Origin: Alphaproteobacteria bacterium
GTDB taxonomy: Bacteria > Pseudomonadota > Alphaproteobacteria > ATCC43930 > CGMCC-115725
Direction of reading: 5' to 3'
Length of the DNA: 22,927 nucleotides
Assembly: GCA_030039975.1 (NCBI GenBank)
Contig: JASHUO010000398.1
Coordinates: forward strand, 1 to 22,927
Shown: piece by piece, positions 15,580-22,536 of the stretch
Layout of the letters: each line of letters opens with the position of its first letter
How positions within the stretch are numbered: the stretch's first letter is position 1
Translations under genes and position numbers: made by a program
Notes under the pieces: generated by a model
What the model saw: only the letters and a program-made list of their open reading frames with translations
What the model was told of the DNA's origin: nothing
Database searches by the model: none

Positions 15580-16676
15580 GTGCCGGTCTTGACCTTGGTC
15601 CAGGCGCGGGTGCGCAGCCGGTCGTATTGCGGCGTCGCCAGCTTGTCGAAGAACAGCCGCTTGCGCACGTCCGGCGGCGGGTAGATGCCGGGATTGTCGC
15701 GGATCTCCGCACGGACCAGGGGCGTGGCACGGAGATTGGGATTGGCGTAGGCGACGGTGTTGCTGATCGCGGCGATGATCTCCGGCCGGAGGATGAAGTC
15801 GATGAAGCGCAGCGCGTTCTCCGGATGCGGCGCATCCTTGGGGATCGCCATGGTATCGACCCAGATCATCGCCCCTTCCTTCGGGATGGAATAGGCGACG
15901 ACGACGCCGTTCTTTGCTTCGGCGGCCCGGTTCTTCGCCTGGATCACATCGCCGGAATAGCCGAAAGCGACGCAGAGATCGCCATTGGCGAGATCGTTGA
16001 TGTACTCCGACGAGTTGAACTTGCGAATGAAGGGCCGGATGGCCAGCACCGCCGCCGCGGCGCGGTCGAGATCCGGCGGCGTTTGGCTCATCGGCTCCGC
16101 ACCGAGAAAAGCCAGCGCCGCCGGAAAGATCTCCTGCGGCGTGTCGAGCAGCGAGATGCCGCAGGATGCGAGCTTCTTGGCGTTGGCGGGATCGAAGATG
16201 AGTTTCAGACTGTCGGTCGGCGCTTCGGGACCCAGCGCGGTTTTCACCATCGCCGGGTTGTAGCCGATGCCGGTGGTGCCCCAGAGATAGGGCACCCCAT
16301 ATTGGTTCCCGGGATCGGCGGCTGCGACGAAGCTCAGGATCTGCGGATCGAGATTGCCGTAATTGGCGAGCTTCGTCTTGTCGACCTTCTGCAGCGCCCC
16401 CGCTGCGATCTCGCGCGCCAGGAACGGCATCGCCGAGGGGACGACGAGATCATAGCCGGACTCACCCGCCATCAGTTTGGTCTCGAGCGTCTCGTTCGCA
16501 TCGTAGACGTCGTAGTTAACCTTGATGCCGGTTTCCGCCTCAAAGCGCGACACGGTGTCCGCCGCGATGTAGTCGGACCAGTTGTAGATGTTGAGGACCT
16601 TGTCCTCGGCGGCGCGTGCGGCATCGGGCGCGGCGAGGCCGGCGAGAACGAGACAGAAGACGAGACGAGCAATCAT
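15576..16676 (-). CDS. potF: Periplasmic polyamine-binding protein (PotF-like)
   Basis: A 366-residue binding protein with signal peptide MIARLVFCLVLAGLAAPDAARA, then AEDKVLNIYNWSDYIAADTV. From memory it aligns closely with E. coli PotF: NIYNWSDYIA, DLVVPSA, WGTTGIGYN, SSEYINDLANGDLCVAFGYSGDV, KEGAMIWVDTMAIPKDA, AYANPNLRATPLV and a near-identical C-terminus RTRAWTKVKTGT. PotF delivers putrescine (and similar diamines) to PotGHI. Two pocket positions appear changed relative to PotF: GWAGD becomes GYSGD, and the Phe two residues before the pocket Asp becomes Trp (IWVD). The latter matches the spermidine-preferring PotD, so the ligand may differ. Start 16676 is chosen because GGGGA precedes it at normal spacing and it starts the signal peptide; an in-frame ATG at 16715 is possible. 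It is first in the transporter set and 63 nt after the KirBac gene. Confidence 0.92.
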   Translation of the reverse strand: MIARLVFCLVLAGLAAPDAARAAEDKVLNIYNWSDYIAADTVSRFEAETGIKVNYDVYDANETLETKLMAGESGYDLVVPSAMPFLAREIAAGALQKVDKTKLANYGNLDPQILSFVAAADPGNQYGVPYLWGTTGIGYNPAMVKTALGPEAPTDSLKLIFDPANAKKLASCGISLLDTPQEIFPAALAFLGAEPMSQTPPDLDRAAAAVLAIRPFIRKFNSSEYINDLANGDLCVAFGYSGDVIQAKNRAAEAKNGVVVAYSIPKEGAMIWVDTMAIPKDAPHPENALRFIDFILRPEIIAAISNTVAYANPNLRATPLVRAEIRDNPGIYPPPDVRKRLFFDKLATPQYDRLRTRAWTKVKTGT

Positions 16677-16739
16677 ACCAACGGTCCCCAAGGCGCGGCT
16701 CAGAGGGCGCGGCATTCAAAGGGCCGGCCCCGGCGCTTG

Positions 16740-17723
16740 TCAATCGCGGCCGCGCTCCGCTGCCGCGGCGCTCGGCCTGGCGTCGGGCCCGAGTTCGGCA
16801 AGGTCGTGGAAGCGGCCGTAGTCGATAATCCGGCTGCCGTCCGCGCCGCGGCTGATGATGTCGGCGAAACGCCGGTTCCAAAAGATCTCGCTGGCGAAAT
16901 AGGAGTACCGCGCCTGCACGGTCTGCGAGACGGTGGCGTCGAGACCGACCAAGGCGACGACGATTTCGGCGCTTTGCGCGGCAAGCGTTTCCGTCGTCGC
17001 GCCATGCAGCGGGCTTTTCTCGTCGATCGGGTGCATCACCATCCAGGTCAGCGAGAACATCGGCGTGCGCGCGCGCACCAGCGGCAGATCGTGGAAGCGC
17101 CGCATGGTTATTCCCTCGCCGGTGTCTTCGTCGCGCAACAGCGCCACGCTTACCTGCGCTTCGAGGATCTGATTTTTGCGCCGCTGGTTGGCGGCGCGGA
17201 ACATCAGGGTCGGCACCCCGTTGTGCGGGGCGATGACGGCGACGTGGCTGAAGAGGACCCGCGCGGTCGGCCGGGAGAAGCGGGCAAAGATGACGCCGGT
17301 GGCCAGCGCCAGCCCGCTCATGCCCAGCAGTACTTCGAGGCAGACCAGCAGATTGGCGGCGAGCGATTGCGGGTACATCTGGCCATAGCCGATCGTGGCC
17401 ATGGTCTGGACGCTGAAGAAGAAGGCATCGGCAAAGGCGCCCGGCCGGGCGTTGCCGATGCCGTCGCCGGTGACCAGGTAGAGCAGGGCGAAAGCGACGT
17501 TGAAAGCAAAATAGAACACCGCGAGCACGCCGAAGAAGCCGCTCCACGGCATGGTCAGGAGACCAAAATAGAGATCGAGATGGGGGTCGGCCCGGCGCTG
17601 GATGAGCCGACGGCGTGGATCGGGACGCCCCGAGATGGAGAAGACGCGCGCCCGGCCGCGCCCGGCCTTGTCGCTCGCGCCGCGCCCCATCGCTGTCTGC
17701 CCGCCTGAAGCCCTGCCCCTCAT
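16740..17723 (-). CDS. Inward-rectifier-type potassium channel (KirBac)
   Basis: A 327-residue homologue of bacterial Kir channels. A basic cytoplasmic N-terminus (1-45) is followed by the slide helix DLYFGLLTMPW (about 50-60), TM1 (about 61-84), a pore helix, the selectivity filter TIGYG (110-114) within QTMATIGYGQMYP, and TM2 (LLVCLEVLLGMSGLALATGVIFARFSRP, about 125-152). A beta-rich cytoplasmic domain with Kir landmarks comes next (SHVAVIAPHNGVPTLMFRAANQRRKNQILEAQVSVALLRDE; LVRARTPMFSLTWMVMHPIDEKSPLHG; ARYSYFASEIFWNRRFADII). It conducts K+ across the inner membrane as a tetramer. The pore-lining position that is acidic in strongly rectifying eukaryotic Kir channels appears hydrophobic here (SGLAL). 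The start may instead be the ATG at 17690. It lies 63 nt upstream of potF on the same strand. Confidence 0.95.
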   Translation of the reverse strand: MRGRASGGQTAMGRGASDKAGRGRARVFSISGRPDPRRRLIQRRADPHLDLYFGLLTMPWSGFFGVLAVFYFAFNVAFALLYLVTGDGIGNARPGAFADAFFFSVQTMATIGYGQMYPQSLAANLLVCLEVLLGMSGLALATGVIFARFSRPTARVLFSHVAVIAPHNGVPTLMFRAANQRRKNQILEAQVSVALLRDEDTGEGITMRRFHDLPLVRARTPMFSLTWMVMHPIDEKSPLHGATTETLAAQSAEIVVALVGLDATVSQTVQARYSYFASEIFWNRRFADIISRGADGSRIIDYGRFHDLAELGPDARPSAAAAERGRD

Positions 17724-17795
17724 GCCGCCATCCGCTACATCCGGATAATGCTAGCGAATTGTCGTTCGCGGCGCAGCGCCGGCGTGCCACGCTCA

Positions 17796-17817
17796 GCGCA
17801 GGTGAAAAAACCTGCGC
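17796..17817. repeat. Perfect 8-bp hairpin in the KirBac / small-protein divergent region
   Basis: GCGCAGGT (17796-17803) pairs exactly with ACCTGCGC (17810-17817) around a GAAAAA loop. It lies in the 159-bp gap between the divergent KirBac gene and the small gene at 17883, about 70 bp from either start, so it could be an operator dyad or a leader hairpin. Confidence 0.4.
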
Positions 17818-17848
17818 GCGCCAGGGAATAAACCGCGCCGATCGCCCG

Positions 17849-17854
17849 TATAAC
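17849..17854 (+). promoter_or_regulatory. Putative -10 element for the 57-residue protein gene
   Basis: TATAAC at 17849-17854 matches the -10 consensus at 5 of 6 positions and would start transcription near 17861, giving a leader of about 22 nt with AGGAG at 17872-17876. No recognisable -35 lies 16-18 bp upstream. Confidence 0.3.
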
Positions 17855-17882
17855 CCATCAAGGGGAGCGACAGGAGCTGGAC

Positions 17883-18056
17883 ATGGGATACTTTCATTGC
17901 GAGCCGCCGCTCTCTCAAATGCTCGAGGATCCCCTGACCCAGGTGATCATGGCGAGCGATGGCGTCGATCCCGGCAAATTGCGCAAACTTCTCAGCGAGG
18001 CGCAGCAACGCATCGCCGAGGCCGAGCCGGATATCGCCGACAAGACCCGGCGCTGA
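17883..18056 (+). CDS. 57-residue small protein, function unknown
   Basis: The ATG at 17883 has an excellent Shine-Dalgarno (AGGAG, 17872-17876, 6 nt upstream) and reads 57 codons to TGA: MGYFHCEPPLSQMLEDPL..VIMASDGVDPGKLRKLL..and a C-terminal charged helix SEAQQRIAEAEPDIADKTRR. The composition (two predicted helices separated by DGVDPGK, charged tail) looks like a genuine small cytoplasmic protein. The pattern EDPL-QVIMASDGVDP recalls small uncharacterised alphaproteobacterial proteins, though I cannot name a family. There is no signal peptide or membrane segment, and one cysteine. It is the only gene on its strand here, divergent from KirBac and convergent with gcvPB (13 bp between the stops). 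Its stop codon lies in the loop of a GC-rich hairpin. Confidence 0.7.
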   Translation: MGYFHCEPPLSQMLEDPLTQVIMASDGVDPGKLRKLLSEAQQRIAEAEPDIADKTRR

Positions 18057-18063
18057 GCGCCGG
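18047..18063 (+). terminator. Terminator-like hairpin with the stop codon in its loop
   Basis: CCGGCGC (18047-18053) and GCGCCGG (18057-18063) pair perfectly with TGA, the stop codon of the 57-residue protein gene, as the loop. TTCCCTCT follows, a loose pyrimidine tract. The 3-nt loop and imperfect U-run make efficient termination uncertain, but the position between convergent genes fits. Confidence 0.45.
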
Positions 18064-18069
18064 TTCCCT

Positions 18070-19629
18070 CTACTCCGCCGCCTCCCGCGTCGTCGCCGCC
18101 GGCTTTCGCCAGCGCAGCACCGGCTTACGAGCCGCCGCCGTCTCGTCGAGACGCCGGCGCGGGGTGAAGCGGGGCGCCGCATGGAAGGACGCGGCGGCGC
18201 CCGCCCTAGCCCGCTCGGCCAGCCCCCGAACCACCTCGATGAAGCGATCGAGCGATGCCTTGCTCTCGCTCTCCGTCGGCTCCATCAGCAGCGCGCCATG
18301 GACGACCAGCGGGAAGTACATGGTCATGGGGTGGAACCCCTCATCGACCAGCGCTTTGGCGAAATCGAGCGTGGTGACGCCGCCGCTGTCGCGCAGGAAG
18401 CGGTCGTCGAACAGCACCTCATGCATACAGGGGCCGGGATAGGAGGCGGTGAGGCGGTCGCCCAGCCGCGCCAGGAGATAGTTGGCGTTCAGCACGGCGT
18501 CGCCCGAGAGCTGGCGCAGGCCGTCCGAACCGTGGCTCACGATATAGGCGAGCGCTCGCACGAACATGCCCATCTGGCCGTGGAAACCCTTGATCCGGCC
18601 GATTGCCCGCGCCGCCGGTCCCGCCGCCTGCTCGATGAGGCGCAACCCTCCGCCGTCATGAACCAGCCAAGGGAGCGGCGCGAAGGGCGCCAGGCTCGCG
18701 GCGAGCACCACCGGCCCCGAGCCCGGCCCGCCGCCGCCATGCGGCGTCGAGAAGGTCTTGTGCAGGTTGAGATGCATGCAGTCGATGCCGAGATCGCCGG
18801 GCCGGACGCGGCCGACCAGCGCGTTGAAATTGGCGCCGTCACAATAGAAGAACGCGCCCGCCGCATGCACCGCCTCGGCGATGGCGAGGATCTCGTCCTC
18901 GAACAGCCCGCAGGTATTGGGATTGGTGAGCATGATGGCCGCGACATCGGGCCCGAGCTTCTCCTTCAGCGCGGTGAGATCGACGCGGCCGCGCGCATTG
19001 GCCGGGATGGGATCGACGGCGTAGCCGCAAGCCGCCGCGGTCGCGGGGTTGGTGCCATGCGCCGATTCCGGCACGAGCACGCGCTGACGCCGCTCGCCGC
19101 GCGCCTCGATCGCGGCGCGGATGCACATCATGCCGCAGAGCTCGCCATGCGCCCCGGCCGCCGGGCTCATCGCCACCGCCGGCATCCCGGTGAGTTCCTT
19201 GAGCCAGCGCGCCAAAGTGTCGATGAGCTCGAGCGCGCCGGTCACCGTCGATTGCGGCTGCAGCGGATGGATGTCGGCAAAGCCCGGCAGCCGCGCCAGC
19301 TTCTCGTTGAGGCGCGGATTGTGCTTCATGGTGCAGGAGCCGAGCGGGTAGAGCCCCATATCGATGCCATAGTTCTTCTGTGACGCCCGCATGTAGTGGC
19401 GCACCACTTGCGGTTCGCTGAGACCCGGCAGGCCGATCGGACCCTCTCGCCGCAGCGCGCCGAGGCGATCCACTGCCGGCGGCTCGGGCAGGTCGACGCC
19501 GGAACGCCCCGGCTCGTCCTGCTCGAAAAGCAGCGGATCCTCGAGCCGCAGCCCGCGATTGCCGCTGATCGTCGCCTCCGGTGCGGCATCGCGCGCGAAG
19601 CCGCTGATCGCCTTGCTCCATTCGCTCAT
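18070..19629 (-). CDS. gcvPB: Glycine dehydrogenase (decarboxylating) subunit 2
   Basis: A 519-residue PLP-dependent P-protein subunit of the glycine cleavage system; with subunit 1 it decarboxylates glycine and passes the aminomethyl group to lipoyl-GcvH. The PLP lysine is Lys291 in HLNLHKTFSTPHGGGGPG. Other family landmarks are YPLGSCTMKHNPRLNEKLARLPGFADIHP, SPAAGAHGELCGM, ESAHGTNPATAAACGY, LTNPNTCGLFE, YCDGANFNALVG and HEVLFDD. The start at 19629 (MSEWSKAISGFARDA) overlaps the gcvPA stop (ATGA). The frame stays open 117 codons further upstream, but that part shadows gcvPA. The last 25 or so residues (RRRLDETAAARKPVLRWRKPAATTREAAE) are a basic extension without family features. Final gene of gcvT-H-PA-PB. 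Confidence 0.97.
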   Translation of the reverse strand: MSEWSKAISGFARDAAPEATISGNRGLRLEDPLLFEQDEPGRSGVDLPEPPAVDRLGALRREGPIGLPGLSEPQVVRHYMRASQKNYGIDMGLYPLGSCTMKHNPRLNEKLARLPGFADIHPLQPQSTVTGALELIDTLARWLKELTGMPAVAMSPAAGAHGELCGMMCIRAAIEARGERRQRVLVPESAHGTNPATAAACGYAVDPIPANARGRVDLTALKEKLGPDVAAIMLTNPNTCGLFEDEILAIAEAVHAAGAFFYCDGANFNALVGRVRPGDLGIDCMHLNLHKTFSTPHGGGGPGSGPVVLAASLAPFAPLPWLVHDGGGLRLIEQAAGPAARAIGRIKGFHGQMGMFVRALAYIVSHGSDGLRQLSGDAVLNANYLLARLGDRLTASYPGPCMHEVLFDDRFLRDSGGVTTLDFAKALVDEGFHPMTMYFPLVVHGALLMEPTESESKASLDRFIEVVRGLAERARAGAAASFHAAPRFTPRRRLDETAAARKPVLRWRKPAATTREAAE

Positions 19630-20972
19630 TGGAGCACCGCGCCGAGACCCGCCGCGAGCGCGGCGATGTCTTCCTCGGTGGTGAGCTCGGTGGCGGCGAG
19701 GATCAGCAGATCGGCCAAATCCCGGCGCTCGGGCCAGAGGCGGCTCGCCGGCACCCCGGCGAGGAGGCCGTGCGCCGCGAGCGTCTCGACCACCGCCGCC
19801 GCCGGCCGCGGCAGGCGGATGGTCAATTCGTTGAAGAAGCGGTCGGTCAACACCCGGACGCCCGGCAGCGCCGACAGCCGATCGGCGAGCGCAACCGCGT
19901 GCGCGTGATTGAGCGCAGCGAGCCGGGTGAACCCCGCTTCGCCGAGCAGCGCCAGATGGATGGTGAAGGCAAGAGCACACAGGCCGGAATTGGTGCAGAT
20001 GTTGCTCGTCGCCTTCTCGCGCCGGATATGCTGCTCGCGCGTCGAGAGCGTGAGCACATAGCCGCGCCGTCCTTCGGCATCGACCGTCTCGCCGACCAGC
20101 CGGCCCGGCATCTGGCGGACCAATTTCTCGCGCGTGGCGAAGAGTCCGAGATGCGGGCCGCCGAAGCTCGGCGCGTTGCCGAGCGACTGGCCCTCGGCGG
20201 CGACGATGTCGGCACCCATCTCGCCAGGTGGCTTGACGAGGCCCAGCGACACTGCCTCGGTGACGACCACGATGAGCAACGCGCCGACGCGATGACAGGC
20301 CTCGGCGAGCGCCGAGAAATCGCGGACATGGCCGAAGGCACCGGGATTTTGCACGACGACCGACGCGGTCTCGCCGTCGACGAGCGCCGCGAGATCGTCC
20401 TCGGCCGCAGGATTGGCCGGGCGCTCCACCACGGTGAAATCGCCGAAGCGCGCATAGGTCGCGGTGGTCTCGCGGTAATGCGGATGGAGATCGCCAGCGA
20501 GGATTGCCTTTTTCCGGCGCGTCACGCGGTTGGCCATCATCACCGCTTCGGCGCAGGCGGTGGCGCCGTCATACATCGAGGCATTGGCGACATCCATCGC
20601 GGTGATCAGCGCCACCTGGGTCTGGAACTCGAACATCGACTGCAACGTGCCTTGCGAGACCTCCGGCTGATAGGGCGTGTAGGACGTCAGGAACTCGCCG
20701 CGCTGGATCAGATGGTCGACCGCGGCCGGTACATGGTGACGATAGACGCCGCAGCCGAGGAAGCTCGGCACCGAGGAGAGCGGCACGTTCTTCGCGGCGA
20801 GCCCGGTCAGCGCCCGCTCGACCTCGATCTCGCCCAGGGCGCGCGGCAGTTCGAGCGGCCGGTCGAGCCAGACCGAGCGCGGCACGTCGCGAAACAGCGC
20901 CTCGAGCGAGTCGGCGCCGATGGCGCCGAGCATCGCGCGGCGATCGTTGTCGGTGAGCGGCAGATAGCGCAT
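19626..20972 (-). CDS. gcvPA: Glycine dehydrogenase (decarboxylating) subunit 1
   Basis: A 448-residue subunit 1 of the split P-protein, the usual length. It shows the family start MRYLPLTDNDRRAMLGAIG, then FLGCGVYRHHVPAAVDHLIQRGEFLTSYTPYQPEVSQGTLQSMFEFQTQ, DVANASMYDGATACAEAVMMA and GQSLGNAPSFGGPHLGLFATRE. It ends with the STREQHIRREKATSNICTNSGLCALA segment. It forms a heterotetramer with GcvPB; the PLP lysine is in the partner. The ATG at 20972 shares one base with the gcvH stop (TGATG), and its own stop overlaps gcvPB (ATGA), so the three are translationally coupled. Longer upstream readings cover gcvH and are not family-like. No irregularities are seen. Confidence 0.97.
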   Translation of the reverse strand: MRYLPLTDNDRRAMLGAIGADSLEALFRDVPRSVWLDRPLELPRALGEIEVERALTGLAAKNVPLSSVPSFLGCGVYRHHVPAAVDHLIQRGEFLTSYTPYQPEVSQGTLQSMFEFQTQVALITAMDVANASMYDGATACAEAVMMANRVTRRKKAILAGDLHPHYRETTATYARFGDFTVVERPANPAAEDDLAALVDGETASVVVQNPGAFGHVRDFSALAEACHRVGALLIVVVTEAVSLGLVKPPGEMGADIVAAEGQSLGNAPSFGGPHLGLFATREKLVRQMPGRLVGETVDAEGRRGYVLTLSTREQHIRREKATSNICTNSGLCALAFTIHLALLGEAGFTRLAALNHAHAVALADRLSALPGVRVLTDRFFNELTIRLPRPAAAVVETLAAHGLLAGVPASRLWPERRDLADLLILAATELTTEEDIAALAAGLGAVLQ

Positions 20973-21349
20973 CAGTGCAGGCCCTCGACGAAGGCGTTGT
21001 AGGCGGCTTCGTCCATCAGTCCGTCGAGCTGCTTCGTATCGGCGATGCGCAGCTTCAGGAACCAGCCTTCGCCCATCGGATCGGCGTTGACCTTGCCGGG
21101 CTCGCCCGAAAGCGCGTCGTTGACCGCGAGCACCTCGCCCGAGATCGGCGCATAGACCTCGCTCGCGGCCTTCACCGATTCGACGACGGCCGCCTCCTTG
21201 CCTTGCTCGACGCGGCGGCCAAGCTCTGGCAGTTCGACATAGACGACGTCGCCGAGCTGCGTCTGGGCGTAATCGGTGATGCCGACCACGGCGACGTCGC
21301 CTTCGATGCGAATCCATTCGTGGTCTTTGGTGTATTTGACGGTGGCCAT
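20972..21349 (-). CDS. gcvH: Glycine cleavage system H protein
   Basis: A 125-residue lipoyl carrier that shuttles the aminomethyl intermediate between the P, T and L proteins. The lipoylation site is Lys60 in AAVVESVKAASEVYAPISGEV, exactly the family context. The N-terminus VKYTKDHEWIRIEGDVAVVGITDYAQTQLGDVVYVELPELG and the C-terminal GWFLKLRIAD..LMDEAAYNAFVEG are canonical. A 32-nt gap separates it from gcvT, the only non-overlapping junction in the operon. Its stop shares one base with the gcvPA start. The L protein (dihydrolipoamide dehydrogenase) is not in the window, as is common because it is shared with other dehydrogenase complexes. Confidence 0.98.
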   Translation of the reverse strand: MATVKYTKDHEWIRIEGDVAVVGITDYAQTQLGDVVYVELPELGRRVEQGKEAAVVESVKAASEVYAPISGEVLAVNDALSGEPGKVNADPMGEGWFLKLRIADTKQLDGLMDEAAYNAFVEGLH

Positions 21350-21381
21350 GGCGTCCTCGTCGTCTCTGGTTGCGCGCGGAC

Positions 21382-22488
21382 TCAGCCGCGGTGATAGCGA
21401 TGGGGAACGAAGGGCAGCGGCTCGATGCGCGCCGGCCGCGGCGTGCCGCGCACCATGAGCTTCAGCGGCGTGCCGAGCGCGGCTTGCGACGCCGCGACAT
21501 AGCCCATGGCGATCGGCCCATCGGCCGATGGGCCGAAGCCGCCGCTGGTAATGCGCCCCAAGGGCGCGCCGTCGAGCGCAATGATCGGCGTTCCTTCACG
21601 CGCCGGCGCCCGCCCTTCCGGGCGGATGCCGACGCGCTTCCTCGCCGCGCCCGCAGCGAGTTCGCGCAGGATGACGGCAGCGCCGGGGAAACCGCCCTCG
21701 GCGCGGCGTCGCTTCTGGACGGTCCAGGCGAGATCGGCCTCGATCACCGTGGTGATCTCGTCGATATCGTGACCGTAAAGACAGAGGCCGGCCTCGAGCC
21801 GCAGCGAGTCGCGCGCCCCCAAGCCCACGGGTAGGACCTCCGGTTCCTGCAACAACCGGCGCGCCAGGCGCTCCGCCGCCTCGGCCGGCACCGAAATCTC
21901 GAACCCATCCTCGCCGGTATAGCCCGAGCGGGTCACGAAGCAGGGCTGACCGTCGATGCTGTGGGCCGCGCCGCTCATGAAGGAGGCGCCCGCCGCGGCG
22001 GGCGCGAGCCGGGCCAGCACGGAAGCCGCCGCCGGCCCCTGCAGCGCCAGAAGCGCGCGATCGGCGAGCCGCCTGAGCTTCGCCTTGCCGGCGAGATGAC
22101 GCTCGAGATGCGCGAAATCCTGTTGCTTGCGCCCGGCATTGACGACGAGAAAGAGATGATCGCCGGCCGCCGTCACCATCAGATCGTCGAGAATGCCGCC
22201 CGTCGCGTTGGTGAGAAGTGTGTAGCGCATGCGCCCCGGCGCCAGGCTCTTGATGTCGCCGGGCACGAGCGTCTCGAGCGCCGCCGCGGCGCCCTCGCCC
22301 TCGAGCCGCGCTTGGCCCATGTGCGAGACATCGAAAAGCCCCGCCTTGCTGCGGGTATGCAGATGCTCCGTCATGATGCCGGCGGCATATTGCACCGGCA
22401 TTTCATAGCCGGCGAACTCGACCATCTTGGCGCCGAGGCTCAGATGGAGGGCGTGAAGCGGCGTGCGATGAAGGGATGTCTCGGCCAT
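21382..22488 (-). CDS. gcvT: Aminomethyltransferase (glycine cleavage T protein)
   Basis: A 368-residue T protein that transfers the methylene carbon from aminomethyl-GcvH to tetrahydrofolate. Landmarks: TPLHALHLSLGAKMVEFAGYEMPVQYAAGIMTEHLHTRSKAGLFDVSHMGQ, the folate-pocket region GILDDLMVTAAGDHLFLVVNAGRKQQDF, SRSGYTGEDGFEI-type (here TRSGYTGEDGFEI) and GARDSLRLEAGLCLYGHDID, then the C-terminal GxIAMGYV segment. I chose the ATG at 22488 because AGAGGA (22492-22497) precedes it and the residues match T-protein N-termini; an in-frame TTG at 22506 would include the Shine-Dalgarno. It is the first gene of the operon and sits behind a tandem glycine riboswitch. Inside the gene, 21513-21536 is a 24-nt perfect palindrome encoding FGPSADGP. 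Confidence 0.97.
   Translation of the reverse strand: MAETSLHRTPLHALHLSLGAKMVEFAGYEMPVQYAAGIMTEHLHTRSKAGLFDVSHMGQARLEGEGAAAALETLVPGDIKSLAPGRMRYTLLTNATGGILDDLMVTAAGDHLFLVVNAGRKQQDFAHLERHLAGKAKLRRLADRALLALQGPAAASVLARLAPAAAGASFMSGAAHSIDGQPCFVTRSGYTGEDGFEISVPAEAAERLARRLLQEPEVLPVGLGARDSLRLEAGLCLYGHDIDEITTVIEADLAWTVQKRRRAEGGFPGAAVILRELAAGAARKRVGIRPEGRAPAREGTPIIALDGAPLGRITSGGFGPSADGPIAMGYVAASQAALGTPLKLMVRGTPRPARIEPLPFVPHRYHRG
21513..21536. repeat. 24-nt perfect palindrome inside gcvT
   Basis: TCGGCCCATCGG (21513-21524) is the exact reverse complement of 21525-21536. It lies in the coding region for FGPSADGP, a few residues before the conserved IAMGYV segment. A hairpin this stable within a coding region is uncommon. 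It may come from insertion of a short palindromic element, or from codon choice. Confidence 0.6.
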
Positions 22489-22493
22489 CGGTC

Positions 22494-22531
22494 CTCTGGA
22501 GAGCAAGCTTCGCCGGGTCGCGCCAGCGACC
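22494..22531 (-). promoter_or_regulatory. Glycine riboswitch expression platform and gcvT ribosome-binding site
   Basis: Between the second aptamer and gcvT lie a hairpin GGTCGC-4nt-GCGACC (22516-22531) and the Shine-Dalgarno region CCAGAGGA (minus, 22499-22492). The CCAGAG part (22494-22499) is the exact complement of CTCTGG (minus, 22644-22639), the 5' strand of the second aptamer's P1 helix. That strand can therefore pair either with its aptamer partner CAGAG (minus, 22545-22541) or with the Shine-Dalgarno. Glycine binding would favour the first and free the ribosome site. The pairings are visible; the switching is inference. Confidence 0.5.
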
Positions 22532-22536
22532 GGAAG

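Noticed and set aside
15627..17708. Very long open frame on the plus strand opposite the KirBac and potF genes (similar ones lie opposite mlaE/mlaD and gcvPB/gcvPA)
   Set aside because: Its translation is Arg/Asp/Gly-rich with no recognisable domain, while the opposite strand encodes complete, well-conserved proteins. This is the usual effect of high GC content on the antisense strand.
19630..19980. Upstream extension of the gcvPB frame, which would make a 636-residue protein
   Set aside because: The extra 117 residues overlap gcvPA, look like out-of-frame sequence, and the ATGA junction at 19629 gives a family-like start.
22489..22506. TTG start for gcvT at 22506
   Set aside because: It would place the Shine-Dalgarno AGAGGA inside the coding sequence. 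The ATG at 22488 has proper context and matches T-protein N-termini.
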